Source of the DNA: CADCWK01 sp964244115
GTDB taxonomy: Bacteria; Chloroflexota; Chloroflexia; Thermomicrobiales; UBA6265
Direction of reading: 5' to 3'
Length of the DNA stretch: 17,015 bases
Assembly: GCA_964244115.1 (NCBI GenBank)
Contig: CAXTHM010000074.1
Span: forward strand, 1-17,015
A program made the translations under genes and the position numbers. Shown here piece by piece: positions 7,169 through 13,930 of this stretch. The notes below the pieces were generated by a model. It saw only the letters and a program-made list of their open reading frames with translations, was not told the origin of the DNA and did not search any database. Numbering within the stretch: the first letter of the stretch is position 1; the number at the start of each line of letters is the position of its first letter.

Positions 7169-8527
7169 ATGACCGACGACACCACGATCGCGTCCCTGTT
7201 CAAGGCCTACGACATCCGCGGCGTGGTGGGCGACGAGCTCACGCCGGACATCGCCTACCGGATCGGCCGGGCGATGGTCGAATACCTCGGGCCCGACAGT
7301 GTCGCCGTCGGCCGCGACATGCGGGTCTCGGGCGAGGCCCTCTCGGCCGCCCTGATCGACGGCATCCGCGACGGCGGCGCCGACGTGACCGACCTCGGGC
7401 TCGTCAGCACCGACGCCCTCTACTTCGCCGTCGGCCGCTACGGCTACCCGGCCGGCGTCATGATCACCGCCTCCCACAACCCGGCCCAGTACAACGGCTT
7501 CAAGATCTGCCGCGAGGAGGCCCGCGCCCTCTCGATGGACGAGGGCATCGGCCAGATCCGCGACCTCGTCGTCGCCAACCAGTTCGCCGAGCCGACGGCG
7601 AAGCGGGGCGATCTGACCCAGCGCGACGTCCTGGCCGACTTCTCGGCCTTCATGCTCAGCCAGATCGACGTGCCGAGCATCCGGCCGCTGAAGATCGCGA
7701 TCGATGCCGGCAACGGCATGGCCGGCCGGATGACGCCGGCCGTCTTCGGCCAGCTCCCGGTCGAGATCGTCCCGCTCTACTTCGAGCTGGACGGGACCTT
7801 CCCCAACCACGAGGCCAACCCGATCGAGCCCGAGAACACGGCCGAGCTCCGCCGCGTCGTCGTCGAGCAGGGCTGCGACCTCGGCGTCGCCTTCGACGGG
7901 GACGCCGACCGGATGTTCCTGATCGACGAGCGGGGCGAGTTCATCGGCGGCGACATGACGACGGCGATGGTCAGCGTCTCGATGCTGAGCAAGAACCCTG
8001 GCGCGTCGATCGTCTACAACGTCGTCTGCTCCCGCAGCGTCCCCGAGACGATCGAGCGGCTCGGCGGCACCGCCATCCGCAGCCGGGTGGGGCACAGCTT
8101 CATCAAGGCGCTGATGCGGGAGCGCGATGCCGTCTTCGGCGGCGAGCACTCCGGCCACTTCTACTTCCGCGACAACTGGTACGCCGACTCCGGCCTGCTC
8201 GCCTGTCTCAAGGTCCTGGAGCTGGTCTCGATCGCCAACCAGTCCGTCTCGGCGGTCCTCGCCCCGCTCGACACCCGGGCTCGCTCCGGCGAGATCAACA
8301 CCGAGGTCCCGGAGCCGGAACGGGTCCTGCGGACGATCGAGGAGCGCTACGCGGCCGAGGGCGCGGTGATCGACCATCTCGACGGCCTCACCGTCGGCTT
8401 CCCGGACTGGTGGTTCAGCCTGCGCTCGTCCAACACCCAGCCGCTCCTGCGGCTCAACGTCGAGACCGACGACAAGCGCGCGATCCAGCGCCGCACCGAC
8501 GACGTCCTGGCGATGATCCACGCCTGA
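7169..8527 (+). CDS. Phosphomannomutase/phosphoglucomutase (alpha-D-phosphohexomutase family)
   Basis: A 452-residue cytosolic enzyme that moves phosphate between C6 and C1 of mannose or glucose phosphate, feeding GDP-mannose or UDP-glucose and hence envelope or exopolysaccharide synthesis. All four family loops are intact. ITASHNP contains the phosphoryl-transfer Ser102. DGDADR (243-248) binds Mg2+. GEHSGH (325-330) recognises the sugar. RSSNTQP (419-425) binds the substrate phosphate. FKAYDIRG at 11-18 is typical of bacterial PMM/PGM (ManB/AlgC group). Length matches the family. ATG 7169 has GGGGAG five bases upstream; ATG 7145 in the same frame is less well placed. Specificity for mannose versus glucose cannot be told from the sequence. 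A strong hairpin (8552-8581) separates it from the next gene. Confidence 0.93.
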   Translation: MTDDTTIASLFKAYDIRGVVGDELTPDIAYRIGRAMVEYLGPDSVAVGRDMRVSGEALSAALIDGIRDGGADVTDLGLVSTDALYFAVGRYGYPAGVMITASHNPAQYNGFKICREEARALSMDEGIGQIRDLVVANQFAEPTAKRGDLTQRDVLADFSAFMLSQIDVPSIRPLKIAIDAGNGMAGRMTPAVFGQLPVEIVPLYFELDGTFPNHEANPIEPENTAELRRVVVEQGCDLGVAFDGDADRMFLIDERGEFIGGDMTTAMVSVSMLSKNPGASIVYNVVCSRSVPETIERLGGTAIRSRVGHSFIKALMRERDAVFGGEHSGHFYFRDNWYADSGLLACLKVLELVSIANQSVSAVLAPLDTRARSGEINTEVPEPERVLRTIEERYAAEGAVIDHLDGLTVGFPDWWFSLRSSNTQPLLRLNVETDDKRAIQRRTDDVLAMIHA

Positions 8528-8551
8528 CGCCAACCCTGTCCCACGTCGGAC

Positions 8552-8581
8552 GACCGGCGCCGCCGACCACAGGCGCCGGTC
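8552..8581 (+). other. Strong intercistronic hairpin between phosphohexomutase and DUF402 genes
   Basis: A perfect 10-bp stem, GACCGGCGCC (8552-8561) with GGCGCCGGTC (8572-8581), and a 10-base loop. There is no T-run after it, so it is not a standard intrinsic terminator. It ends directly beside the ribosome site of the next gene (GGAG, 8583-8586), so it may stabilise the upstream message or affect access of ribosomes to the DUF402 start. Confidence 0.55.
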
Positions 8582-8591
8582 CGGAGATCCC

Positions 8592-9185
8592 ATGCAGCGA
8601 GCGCCAGCCATCACCCGATCCGATCACTCGTTCCCGCTCGACCCGGCTTTCGGGCCGACCGTTCCGTTCCCGGATCTGCCGACCGGCACCCGGATCGAGA
8701 TCGTCAAGCTCGACCCGGCGGGCGAGCACGTCGTCACCTACCCCGGCGTCGTCCTGCCGAATCCGGACCAGCCCGACTGGGTGATCACGGAGGCGCGTTG
8801 GGTGAACCGGACCGTCGACCTCGGCGGCCTGACCTTCCACACCGGCGACCGCCTGATCGAGATCTTCTCAGCCACCACCCCATTCAACTGCTTCGCGGTC
8901 CACGACCCGGGGACGGACGCACTCCGGGGCTGGTACGCCAACGTCACCTACCCGACCCGGATCGACGTGGGCGGCGCACGCCCCCGCCTGTTCTGGCACG
9001 ACCTCTATCTGGACGTGGTCGGTAACCCGGCCGGCTACCTGTCCCTCCGCGACGAGGACGAACTCGCCGAATCCGGGCTGGCGCGGACCGACCCCGCCCT
9101 CTACGCCGCGATCGTCGGCGCTGCCGATCGCGTTCTGGATCTGATGGCGGCGCGGTCCTTCCCCTTCCGGCTCGCCACCGGGTAG
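8592..9185 (+). CDS. DUF402 (FomD/Ntdp-like) protein
   Basis: A 197-residue soluble protein with the pattern of the DUF402 family. It has a beta-barrel region containing WVNRTVDLGG (70-79), then GWYANVTYP (113-121), FWHDLYLDVVGNPAGYL (134-150) and RDEDELAESG (153-162). In characterised members (a staphylococcal nucleoside tri/diphosphatase and FomD, which hydrolyses a cytidylylated phosphonate) the acidic residues in the last two segments bind metal; Asp137, Asp141, Asp154, Asp156 and Glu157 are candidates here. Phosphoanhydride hydrolase activity is therefore plausible, but the substrate is unknown. ATG 8592 is preceded by GGAG (8583-8586). It follows the phosphohexomutase by 64 bases, so co-transcription is likely unless the intervening hairpin stops transcription. 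Confidence 0.75.
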   Translation: MQRAPAITRSDHSFPLDPAFGPTVPFPDLPTGTRIEIVKLDPAGEHVVTYPGVVLPNPDQPDWVITEARWVNRTVDLGGLTFHTGDRLIEIFSATTPFNCFAVHDPGTDALRGWYANVTYPTRIDVGGARPRLFWHDLYLDVVGNPAGYLSLRDEDELAESGLARTDPALYAAIVGAADRVLDLMAARSFPFRLATG

Positions 9186-9361
9186 CCGGTCGGCCTGGTC
9201 CGGCCGTCCGAATGGACACACCCGCGTGCCCGAAAGACACAATGCGGGTACTATGCGAGTCGCCCGTTCGACGATGGTGCGAGCGCACACGATACTTGAG
9301 AGACGCACCAGGGCCGTAGTCGTCCTTGCAACTTGACAGATGCCAACAGAAGGTGCCCGCT

Positions 9362-9739
9362 GTGCCGATCGATCGCACCATGTCCGTCTCGCTGACTGAC
9401 CAGTCGCACCGGGTCATCGTCAGTTTCCGCCGATCCGGCAGTCAGGTCTTCGTCGATACCTGGGTCGACGACGTCGCCCGGGAGTCGGCCGTCAGCGCCG
9501 CCGACCTCCAGCAGCTCTCGACCTTCCTCGGCGACCTGGCGACGACTCGCTGGTCCGAAGTCCCGGGGGTGCCTCCCAGCGCCCAGGCGACTCCGGAGCC
9601 AACCGATCTCGCAGCCCAGCCGTCAACCGGTATCGGTTACGCCCCGAACGCCCGAACGACCTCGCTCCCGCCGTATCCGCAGGCGGCCCGCTGGGTCCCC
9701 TCCCCGTCCGGCGGCCCGACGAACACCGAAGAGCAGTAG
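9362..9739 (+). CDS. Small protein of unknown function with a Pro/Ser-rich tail
   Basis: A 125-residue protein I do not recognise. Residues ~7-63 look folded (SVSLTDQSHRVIVSFRR, then QVFVDTWVDD and a helix ADLQQLSTFLGDL). From ~70 onward the chain is a low-complexity Pro/Ser/Thr/Ala-rich tail, probably disordered. No signal peptide or membrane segment is apparent. GTG 9362 was chosen because AGAAGG (9347-9352) sits a proper distance upstream; ATG 9380 has no such site. GC-rich third positions match the neighbours, supporting a real gene. It is convergent with the epsilon-like carboxylase gene. Confidence 0.55.
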   Translation: MPIDRTMSVSLTDQSHRVIVSFRRSGSQVFVDTWVDDVARESAVSAADLQQLSTFLGDLATTRWSEVPGVPPSAQATPEPTDLAAQPSTGIGYAPNARTTSLPPYPQAARWVPSPSGGPTNTEEQ

Positions 9740-9784
9740 GTTCATCGTTGGCGGCGGCAACGCCGCAAGGGCGACCCTCGTGGT

Positions 9785-9813
9785 CGTCCGTTCCGGGGAA
9801 GCGACGACGGACG
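9785..9813. terminator. Possible hairpin between convergent genes
   Basis: CGTCCGT (9785-9791) and ACGGACG (9807-9813) form a 7-bp stem with a 15-base loop, in the 147-base gap between two genes that point at each other. No T-run follows on either strand, so a terminator role is only a positional guess. Confidence 0.25.
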
Positions 9814-9886
9814 GAGAGCCAGCCCGGAGAGAGCCCGTGCCCCGACCAGACGACTCCCCGGCCATATCGACCGTCGCCACCCACAG

Positions 9887-10102
9887 CTAGTACCAGCCCC
9901 GATCGACGTCGCCTGCCCGGACCGCCTCCCGACGCGCCGTCCGCTGCCAGCGCATCGGCATGACGGTGCCCTCGGGCGCTGCCAGGACGACGCGTCGGCT
10001 CCGCAGGGCGACCAGGGCCGCGATGATGGCGTCGCGCTCATCCGGTGTCGGCTCCGGCGTGATCGCCAGGATCAGCGAGGCTGCTGGCTCGTCGTCGGGC
10101 AT
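9887..10102 (-). CDS. Acyl-CoA carboxylase epsilon-like subunit
   Basis: A 71-residue protein starting 23 bases after the carboxyltransferase beta gene on the same strand, with a near-perfect ribosome site (GGAGGAG six bases before ATG 10102). The pattern PEPTPDERDAIIAALVAL (16-33), a linker, then RWQRTARREAVR (51-62) matches acyl-CoA carboxylase epsilon subunits of actinobacteria. Those have a short nPTxEElaAlvaal helix and a C-terminal Trp/Arg-rich end, and promote assembly or activity of the alpha-beta carboxylase complex. Here it would sit on the beta subunit encoded next to it. The family is short and poorly conserved, so this rests on helix pattern, size and position. Confidence 0.65.
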   Translation of the reverse strand: MPDDEPAASLILAITPEPTPDERDAIIAALVALRSRRVVLAAPEGTVMPMRWQRTARREAVRAGDVDRGWY

Positions 10103-10125
10103 CGTGGGCTCCTCCGTGGTCGTCG

Positions 10126-11742
10126 CTACAGCGGGATGTTGCCGTGTTTCCGAGCTGGGCCGGGCTCCCGTTTGGTCTCGGCCAGCGCGAGGCCGGCGAT
10201 CAGCCGGGCCCGCGTCTCACGGGGCGGGATCACGGCGTCGATGTAGCCGCGGGACGCCGCCTGGTAGGGGCTCGCGAACAGCTCCTCGTACTGCCCGACG
10301 AGTTCGCGCCGCCGCGAGACAGGGTCCTCCGCCGCCGCCAGTTCCCGCCGGAACAGCAGCCCGACCGCCGCCTCCGGCCCCATCACCGCGATCTCCGCCT
10401 GCGGCCAGGCGAGGTTCAGGTCGGCGCCGAGGTGCTTGGAGCACATCACGACGTAGGCGCCGCCGTACGCCTTGCGGGTGATCACGGTCAGCTTCGGGAC
10501 CGTCGCCTCGGCATAGGCGTAGAGCAGCTTGGAGCCGTGCCGGATGATGCCACGGTACTCCTGCTCGATCCCCGGCAGGAAGCCCGGCACGTCCACGAAC
10601 GAGATCAGCGGGATGTTGAAGGCGTCGCAGAACCGGATGAACCGGGCACCCTTGATGCTCGCGTCGATGTCGAGCGTCCCGGCCAGCACCTTGGGCTGGT
10701 TGGCGACGACGCCGACCGAGCGGCCGTCCAGCCGGGCGAAGCCGGTGACGATGTTGCCGGCATGGAGCGCCTGGACCTCGAAGAAGGTGTCGTCGTCGAG
10801 CACCTCGGCGAGGACCTCATGCATGTCGTAGGGCCGGTTGGACTCCTCGGGGACCAGCCCGTCGAGCGCCGGGCGGTCGTGGTCGTCCCCCTCCGGGTTC
10901 AGCCGGGGCGCGTCGTCGAGGTTGTTGGACGGCAGGTACCCCATCAGGTCGCGGACCTGCGCGAACAGGTCGTCCTCGTCGTCAGCCTCGACGTGCGCGA
11001 CGCCGGTCGTCCGGCTGTGGGTGTCGGCCCCGCCGAGGTCCTCCTGCGTGACCGTCTCCCCGGTCACCGTCCGGATCACGTCCGGCCCGGTGATGAACAT
11101 CTGGCCCGTCCCGCGGACCATGAAGATGAAGTCCGTCATCGCCGGCGAGTAGACCGCCCCACCCGCGCAGGGACCGGCGATGATGCTGATCTGCGGGACG
11201 ACGCCGGACAGGCGGACGTTCCGGAAGAAGACATCGCCGTAGCCGGCCAGCCCCTCGACGCCCTCCTGGATCCGGGCGCCGGCCGAGTCGTTGATGCCGA
11301 TGATCGGGCAGCCGTAGCGCCCGGCCAGGTCCATCAGCTTGACCATCTTCTCGGCGTAGGCCTCGCCCAGGGAGCCGCCGAAGACGGTGAAGTCCTGCGA
11401 GAAGACGGCGACGCGGCGTCCGTCGATCTCGCCGAAACCGGTGACGACGCCGTCGCCGTACGGCCGCGTCCGGTCGAGCCCGAAGGCGGTCGCCCGGTGC
11501 TGGACCATCGCGTCGAGTTCGCTGAACGTGCCGGGGTCGAGCAGGGCGAGGACCCGCTCCCGGGCGCCGCGCTTGCCCCGCCCCGCCTGCCGCTCGGCGG
11601 CGGCGGCGTGCTGCTCGACGATCGCTCGCTCACGGGCGGCGAGGCGCTCGGCCTTCGTCGGGTGGGGCGCCTGGACCCCGTTGGCGGCGGGATCATCGGC
11701 GGGAGCGTCGGCGCCCGATTGAGTCGGGGGTGAAGAGGTCAC
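10126..11742 (-). CDS. pccB: Acyl-CoA (propionyl-CoA) carboxylase, carboxyltransferase beta subunit
   Basis: A 538-residue crotonase-superfold protein that transfers CO2 from carboxybiotin to an acyl-CoA. Supplying methylmalonyl-CoA from propionyl-CoA is the likely role, as epimerase and mutase genes are nearby. The N-half has NDSAGARIQEGVEGLAGYG (151-169) and the first oxyanion loop PCAGGAVYSP (191-200). The C-half has VDVPGFLPGIEQE (383-395), the second loop KAYGGAYVVM (424-433), LAWPQAEIAVMG and the conserved terminal KHGNIPL. Length fits the family. Val431 stands where propionyl-specific enzymes have Asp (Asp422 in Streptomyces PccB), so acyl-chain preference may be relaxed. GTG 11742 is favoured, but its ribosome site is weak; the frame opens to 11895. 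Biotin carboxylase/BCCP is not in this window. Confidence 0.92.
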   Translation of the reverse strand: MTSSPPTQSGADAPADDPAANGVQAPHPTKAERLAARERAIVEQHAAAAERQAGRGKRGARERVLALLDPGTFSELDAMVQHRATAFGLDRTRPYGDGVVTGFGEIDGRRVAVFSQDFTVFGGSLGEAYAEKMVKLMDLAGRYGCPIIGINDSAGARIQEGVEGLAGYGDVFFRNVRLSGVVPQISIIAGPCAGGAVYSPAMTDFIFMVRGTGQMFITGPDVIRTVTGETVTQEDLGGADTHSRTTGVAHVEADDEDDLFAQVRDLMGYLPSNNLDDAPRLNPEGDDHDRPALDGLVPEESNRPYDMHEVLAEVLDDDTFFEVQALHAGNIVTGFARLDGRSVGVVANQPKVLAGTLDIDASIKGARFIRFCDAFNIPLISFVDVPGFLPGIEQEYRGIIRHGSKLLYAYAEATVPKLTVITRKAYGGAYVVMCSKHLGADLNLAWPQAEIAVMGPEAAVGLLFRRELAAAEDPVSRRRELVGQYEELFASPYQAASRGYIDAVIPPRETRARLIAGLALAETKREPGPARKHGNIPL

Positions 11743-11782
11743 TGACCGTCCGTTCGTGGTAGGGCGTCCGTCGCCAAGGTGT

Positions 11783-11829
11783 GCTGGGTCAGGCGGAATC
11801 TTACCGAATCGCCCGGCGGCTGACCCAGC
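11783..11829. promoter_or_regulatory. Perfect 10-bp inverted repeat in the divergent carboxylase/stress-protein promoter region
   Basis: GCTGGGTCAG (11783-11792) is exactly mirrored by CTGACCCAGC (11820-11829), with 27 bases between. The minus-strand hexamer TAAGAT (11798-11803) lies between the arms and is a possible -10 for the carboxylase gene; the + strand TATGCT for the stress protein lies just right of the second arm. The arrangement suits an operator controlling both directions, though an RNA hairpin is also possible. Confidence 0.5.
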
Positions 11830-11844
11830 CGGCGCCGGGCACGC

Positions 11845-11850
11845 TATGCT
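11845..11850 (+). promoter_or_regulatory. Candidate -10 element of the universal stress protein gene
   Basis: TATGCT, four of six consensus matches, is followed by GA; the cold-shock promoter at 16469 has the same TATGCTGA. CTGACC (11820-11825) is a possible -35 at an over-long 19-base spacing, and it overlaps the right arm of the inverted repeat. The start codon is 77 bases downstream. Confidence 0.4.
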
Positions 11851-11862
11851 GACAGGAGCCAA

Positions 11863-11880
11863 CAGGACTGTTCTGTCCTG
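11863..11880 (+). other. Short hairpin/inverted repeat in the stress-protein leader
   Basis: CAGGAC and GTCCTG form a perfect 6-bp stem around a 6-base TGTTCT loop, just downstream of the candidate -10. ACAGGA also occurs as a direct repeat at 11852-11857 and 11862-11867. It could be an operator half-site cluster or a leader hairpin. Confidence 0.35.
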
Positions 11881-11926
11881 CGAACCCCGGAACACCGGCG
11901 CCGAGCGAGGGAGCAGGACGAGGACC

Positions 11927-12844
11927 GTGTACCAGCAGATCGCGATCGCGCTCGACGGTTCTCCCGCCTCCCTGACCGCGGCGGCCTTCGCCCGGCACCT
12001 CCCCGCCGAGTGCTACCAGGTCGTCCACGTCGCCGAGCAGGGCGGTCCGTTCGGCCGGCCCGCCCGCTCCGAAGCTCAGCAGGACGCCGAACGTCCCGCG
12101 CTGACCGAGCGGTTCCGGTCGGAGACCCTGACGGCGATGACCCGCGCGGACGGCGCCGAGCCGACCATCAGCGTCGACATCCGGTTCGGCGACCCGGTCG
12201 AGGAATTGCTCGCCGCCAGTGCGGGTGCCGACATGATGCTCCTGACCACGCGCGGCCGCGGGGTCGCCGGACGCACCCTGTTCGGGAGCGTCGCGGACGA
12301 GGTCTCCCGGCGTGGCGTCCGCCCGACGCTGATCCTGCGGCCCGACCACGATCTGCGCTACCCGGAGCGGATCGTCGTCCCGCTGGACGGCGGCGGCCGC
12401 GCGGAGCAGGCGATCCCGGTCGCCCGCCGGCTGGCCATCACGCTCGGCTGCCCGATCATCCTGGTCCACGTCGTCGATCAGGAAGAGCTCGACGAGACCC
12501 CGTTCGGCACCGACGAGCCTGGCGTGTCCGTTGATGGGCTGGCTCCCGACGAGGTCAACGTCGCCATCGACCAGGCCGCCACCTACCTCCAGCGGCAGGA
12601 GCTGGCGCTCGAGACGGACGAGGTCGTCGTCCAGCACCGCGTCATCATCGGCGACACGATCCCGGCCCTGATCGAGTTCGCGGACCCGGCTGACATCGTC
12701 GTCGTCGCCTCCCGGGCTCATTCCGGCCTCCGCCGGCTCGTGGACCAGAGTGTGGCCGAGAACCTCGTCCGCCGGGCGCCGTCTCCGGTCCTGATCGTCC
12801 ACGACCGGACGCGGCCGCCAGACACGATCGACTCGCAACCGTAG
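11927..12844 (+). CDS. Tandem universal stress protein (two UspA domains)
   Basis: A 305-residue soluble protein of two UspA/Rossmann-like domains. Domain 1 (1-138) opens with YQQIAIALDGSPAS and has the TTRGRGVAGRTLFGSVADE phosphate loop (107-125) and PTLIL strand. In the G-2x-G-9x-G(S/T) nucleotide motif, the second Gly and the Gly-Ser pair are present, but the first Gly position is Thr. Domain 2 (147-293) opens with ERIVVPLDGGG; its loop (ASRAHSGLRRLVDQSVAEN) lacks the glycines, so it probably does not bind ATP. Such proteins are induced in stress and bind adenine nucleotides; the exact role here is unknown. GTG 11927 is chosen because the first beta strand begins there, with GAGG just upstream. 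It is divergent from the carboxylase gene, and the two share a 184-base regulatory region. Confidence 0.88.
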   Translation: MYQQIAIALDGSPASLTAAAFARHLPAECYQVVHVAEQGGPFGRPARSEAQQDAERPALTERFRSETLTAMTRADGAEPTISVDIRFGDPVEELLAASAGADMMLLTTRGRGVAGRTLFGSVADEVSRRGVRPTLILRPDHDLRYPERIVVPLDGGGRAEQAIPVARRLAITLGCPIILVHVVDQEELDETPFGTDEPGVSVDGLAPDEVNVAIDQAATYLQRQELALETDEVVVQHRVIIGDTIPALIEFADPADIVVVASRAHSGLRRLVDQSVAENLVRRAPSPVLIVHDRTRPPDTIDSQP

Positions 12845-12959
12845 GGGGAACCGGCATCGACCCCCTCGGACTGTGCGGCCTCGGCTGCGCAGGTGCCCGG
12901 GGGGGGTCGGCGGAGAGGTCCGCTCCCCGGCCGCAACGCGCCCGGATCCTCGCACGGAA

Positions 12960-12986
12960 ACGCCCCGGACGAACCGTCCAGGGCGT
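12960..12986 (-). terminator. Intrinsic terminator of the luciferase-like gene
   Basis: ACGCCC-c-GGACG, loop AAC, CGTCC-a-GGGCGT forms an 11-bp stem with one internal mismatch, 26 bases past the stop of the minus-strand gene. On that strand the hairpin is followed by a short T-run (TTTCC). It may also help stop transcription from the convergent stress-protein gene. Confidence 0.65.
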
Positions 12987-13012
12987 CGCGCCGTTCATGC
13001 TGATGGGAATGG

Positions 13013-13798
13013 TCAGGCGCCCTGACGGCTGTCCCGCCACTGGATCAGCTCGCGGAGCGGGCCGAAGTCATAGCCCGGCCCGTCGACGCCGACGATCAGG
13101 TGCGTGATGCCCTTGGCGAGGTAATCATCCGCCCGGGAGACCATGTCGTCGTCGATCATGATCGACCGCTCGATCTCGGCCGGGTTGCGGTCGACGGTGG
13201 CGCAGTGGGCGTCGATCACGCCACTCAGCTCCCCGGCGAGGTCCGGGTCGCCGAAGCCATTCCAGATCTGGGCGTACTTCGCGACCAGCTTGAGCGTCAC
13301 CTTGCGGCCGCTCCCGCCGATGAGGATCGGGATGCCGGAGGCGCCGCCGACCGGCTGCGGGTTGAGCTGCTGCCAACGCTCCTTGATCACCGGGAGCGCC
13401 TCGCCGAGGTCGCGGAGCCGGTTCGGGGCGGTGCCGAACTCGTAGCCGTACTCGTCGTAGTCCCGCTGGAACCAGCCGGAGCCGATCCCCAGGATCAGGC
13501 GCCCCTCGGAGATGTGATCGACCGTCCGGGCCATGTCGGCGAGCAGGTTGGGGTTGCGGTAGGAGTTGCAGGTGACGAGCGCGCCGAACTGGACCCGGCT
13601 CGTGACCTCGGCCATCGCGGCGAGCGCCGTCCAGCACTCGAAGTGCTTGCCGTCCGGGTCGCCGCTGAGCGGGTAGAAGTGGTCCCAGTTGTAGAGCGTG
13701 TCGGCGCCGAGCTCCTCGGCGTCGACCCATGCCTGCCGCATGCCCTTCCAGTCGCTATGCTGGTTCTTGATCTGTGCGCCGATGCGAATCATTGCCAC
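13013..13798 (-). CDS. Luciferase-like (LLM) F420-dependent oxidoreductase-type protein
   Basis: A 261-residue TIM-barrel protein of the bacterial-luciferase superfamily, which uses reduced F420 or FMN. Visible family segments are IRIGAQIKNQ (4-13), AEELGADTLYNWDHFYPL (27-44), AMAEVTSRVQFGALVTCNSYR (61-81), the ISEGRLILGIGSGWFQRDYDEYG stretch (96-118, the usual hallmark), IPILIGGSGRK (156-166) and a C-terminal THLIVGVDG strand. GxGxGW.xxEY patterns of this kind favour the F420-using branch. GTG 13798 has GGAGG eight bases upstream; ATG 13792 would leave a 14-base gap. It lies 132 bases after a second, distantly similar gene, so a two-gene operon is likely. Substrate unknown. A clear terminator follows. 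Confidence 0.88.
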   Translation of the reverse strand: MAMIRIGAQIKNQHSDWKGMRQAWVDAEELGADTLYNWDHFYPLSGDPDGKHFECWTALAAMAEVTSRVQFGALVTCNSYRNPNLLADMARTVDHISEGRLILGIGSGWFQRDYDEYGYEFGTAPNRLRDLGEALPVIKERWQQLNPQPVGGASGIPILIGGSGRKVTLKLVAKYAQIWNGFGDPDLAGELSGVIDAHCATVDRNPAEIERSIMIDDDMVSRADDYLAKGITHLIVGVDGPGYDFGPLRELIQWRDSRQGA

Positions 13799-13930
13799 TG
13801 TCAGGTCCTCCGGTACGGCGGAATCCATCTGGTCCGCGTTGCGCGGACACCCACCAGAGGCAGACCCTAGCAAGAGCGTGGCCGCTACCGACCGGAGCTC
13901 AATCAGAACGGTCGACGACCCTCGTGGTTG

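Noticed and set aside
5330..8614. A 1094-codon open frame on the minus strand, opposite the mutase and phosphohexomutase genes
   Set aside because: Long antisense frames are expected in GC-rich DNA. The translation is dominated by Arg, Gly, Asp, Val and Leu without domain motifs, while the + strand frames carry complete enzyme motifs.
7057..8784. A 575-codon + strand frame overlapping the phosphohexomutase in another frame
   Set aside because: Its product is almost all Arg, Pro, Gly and Ala and shows no motif; the overlapping enzyme frame is complete.
9249..9254. TACTAT as a -10 element before the small unknown gene
   Set aside because: Four to five matches to consensus, but no -35 at proper spacing (GTGCCC); a lone hexamer is not enough to call.
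9333..9338. A perfect -35 hexamer TTGACA upstream of the small unknown gene
   Set aside because: At 16-18 bases downstream there is no -10 (sequence near CCCGCT), and such a promoter would start inside or after the ribosome site.
10144..11733. A 529-codon open frame on the + strand opposite the carboxyltransferase gene
   Set aside because: Same GC-driven antisense effect; the composition is typical of a shadow frame and the minus strand encodes an intact carboxyltransferase.
12843..12866. AGGGGG...CCCCCT inverted repeat at the stress-protein stop codon as a terminator
   Set aside because: Only six base pairs around a 12-base loop, no T-run, and overlap with the stop codon; the 12960-12986 hairpin is a better candidate.
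13889..13914. CGACCG...CGGTCG inverted repeat between the two luciferase-like genes
   Set aside because: Short arms of a GC-only hexamer type common by chance here, with no T-run and no promoter association.
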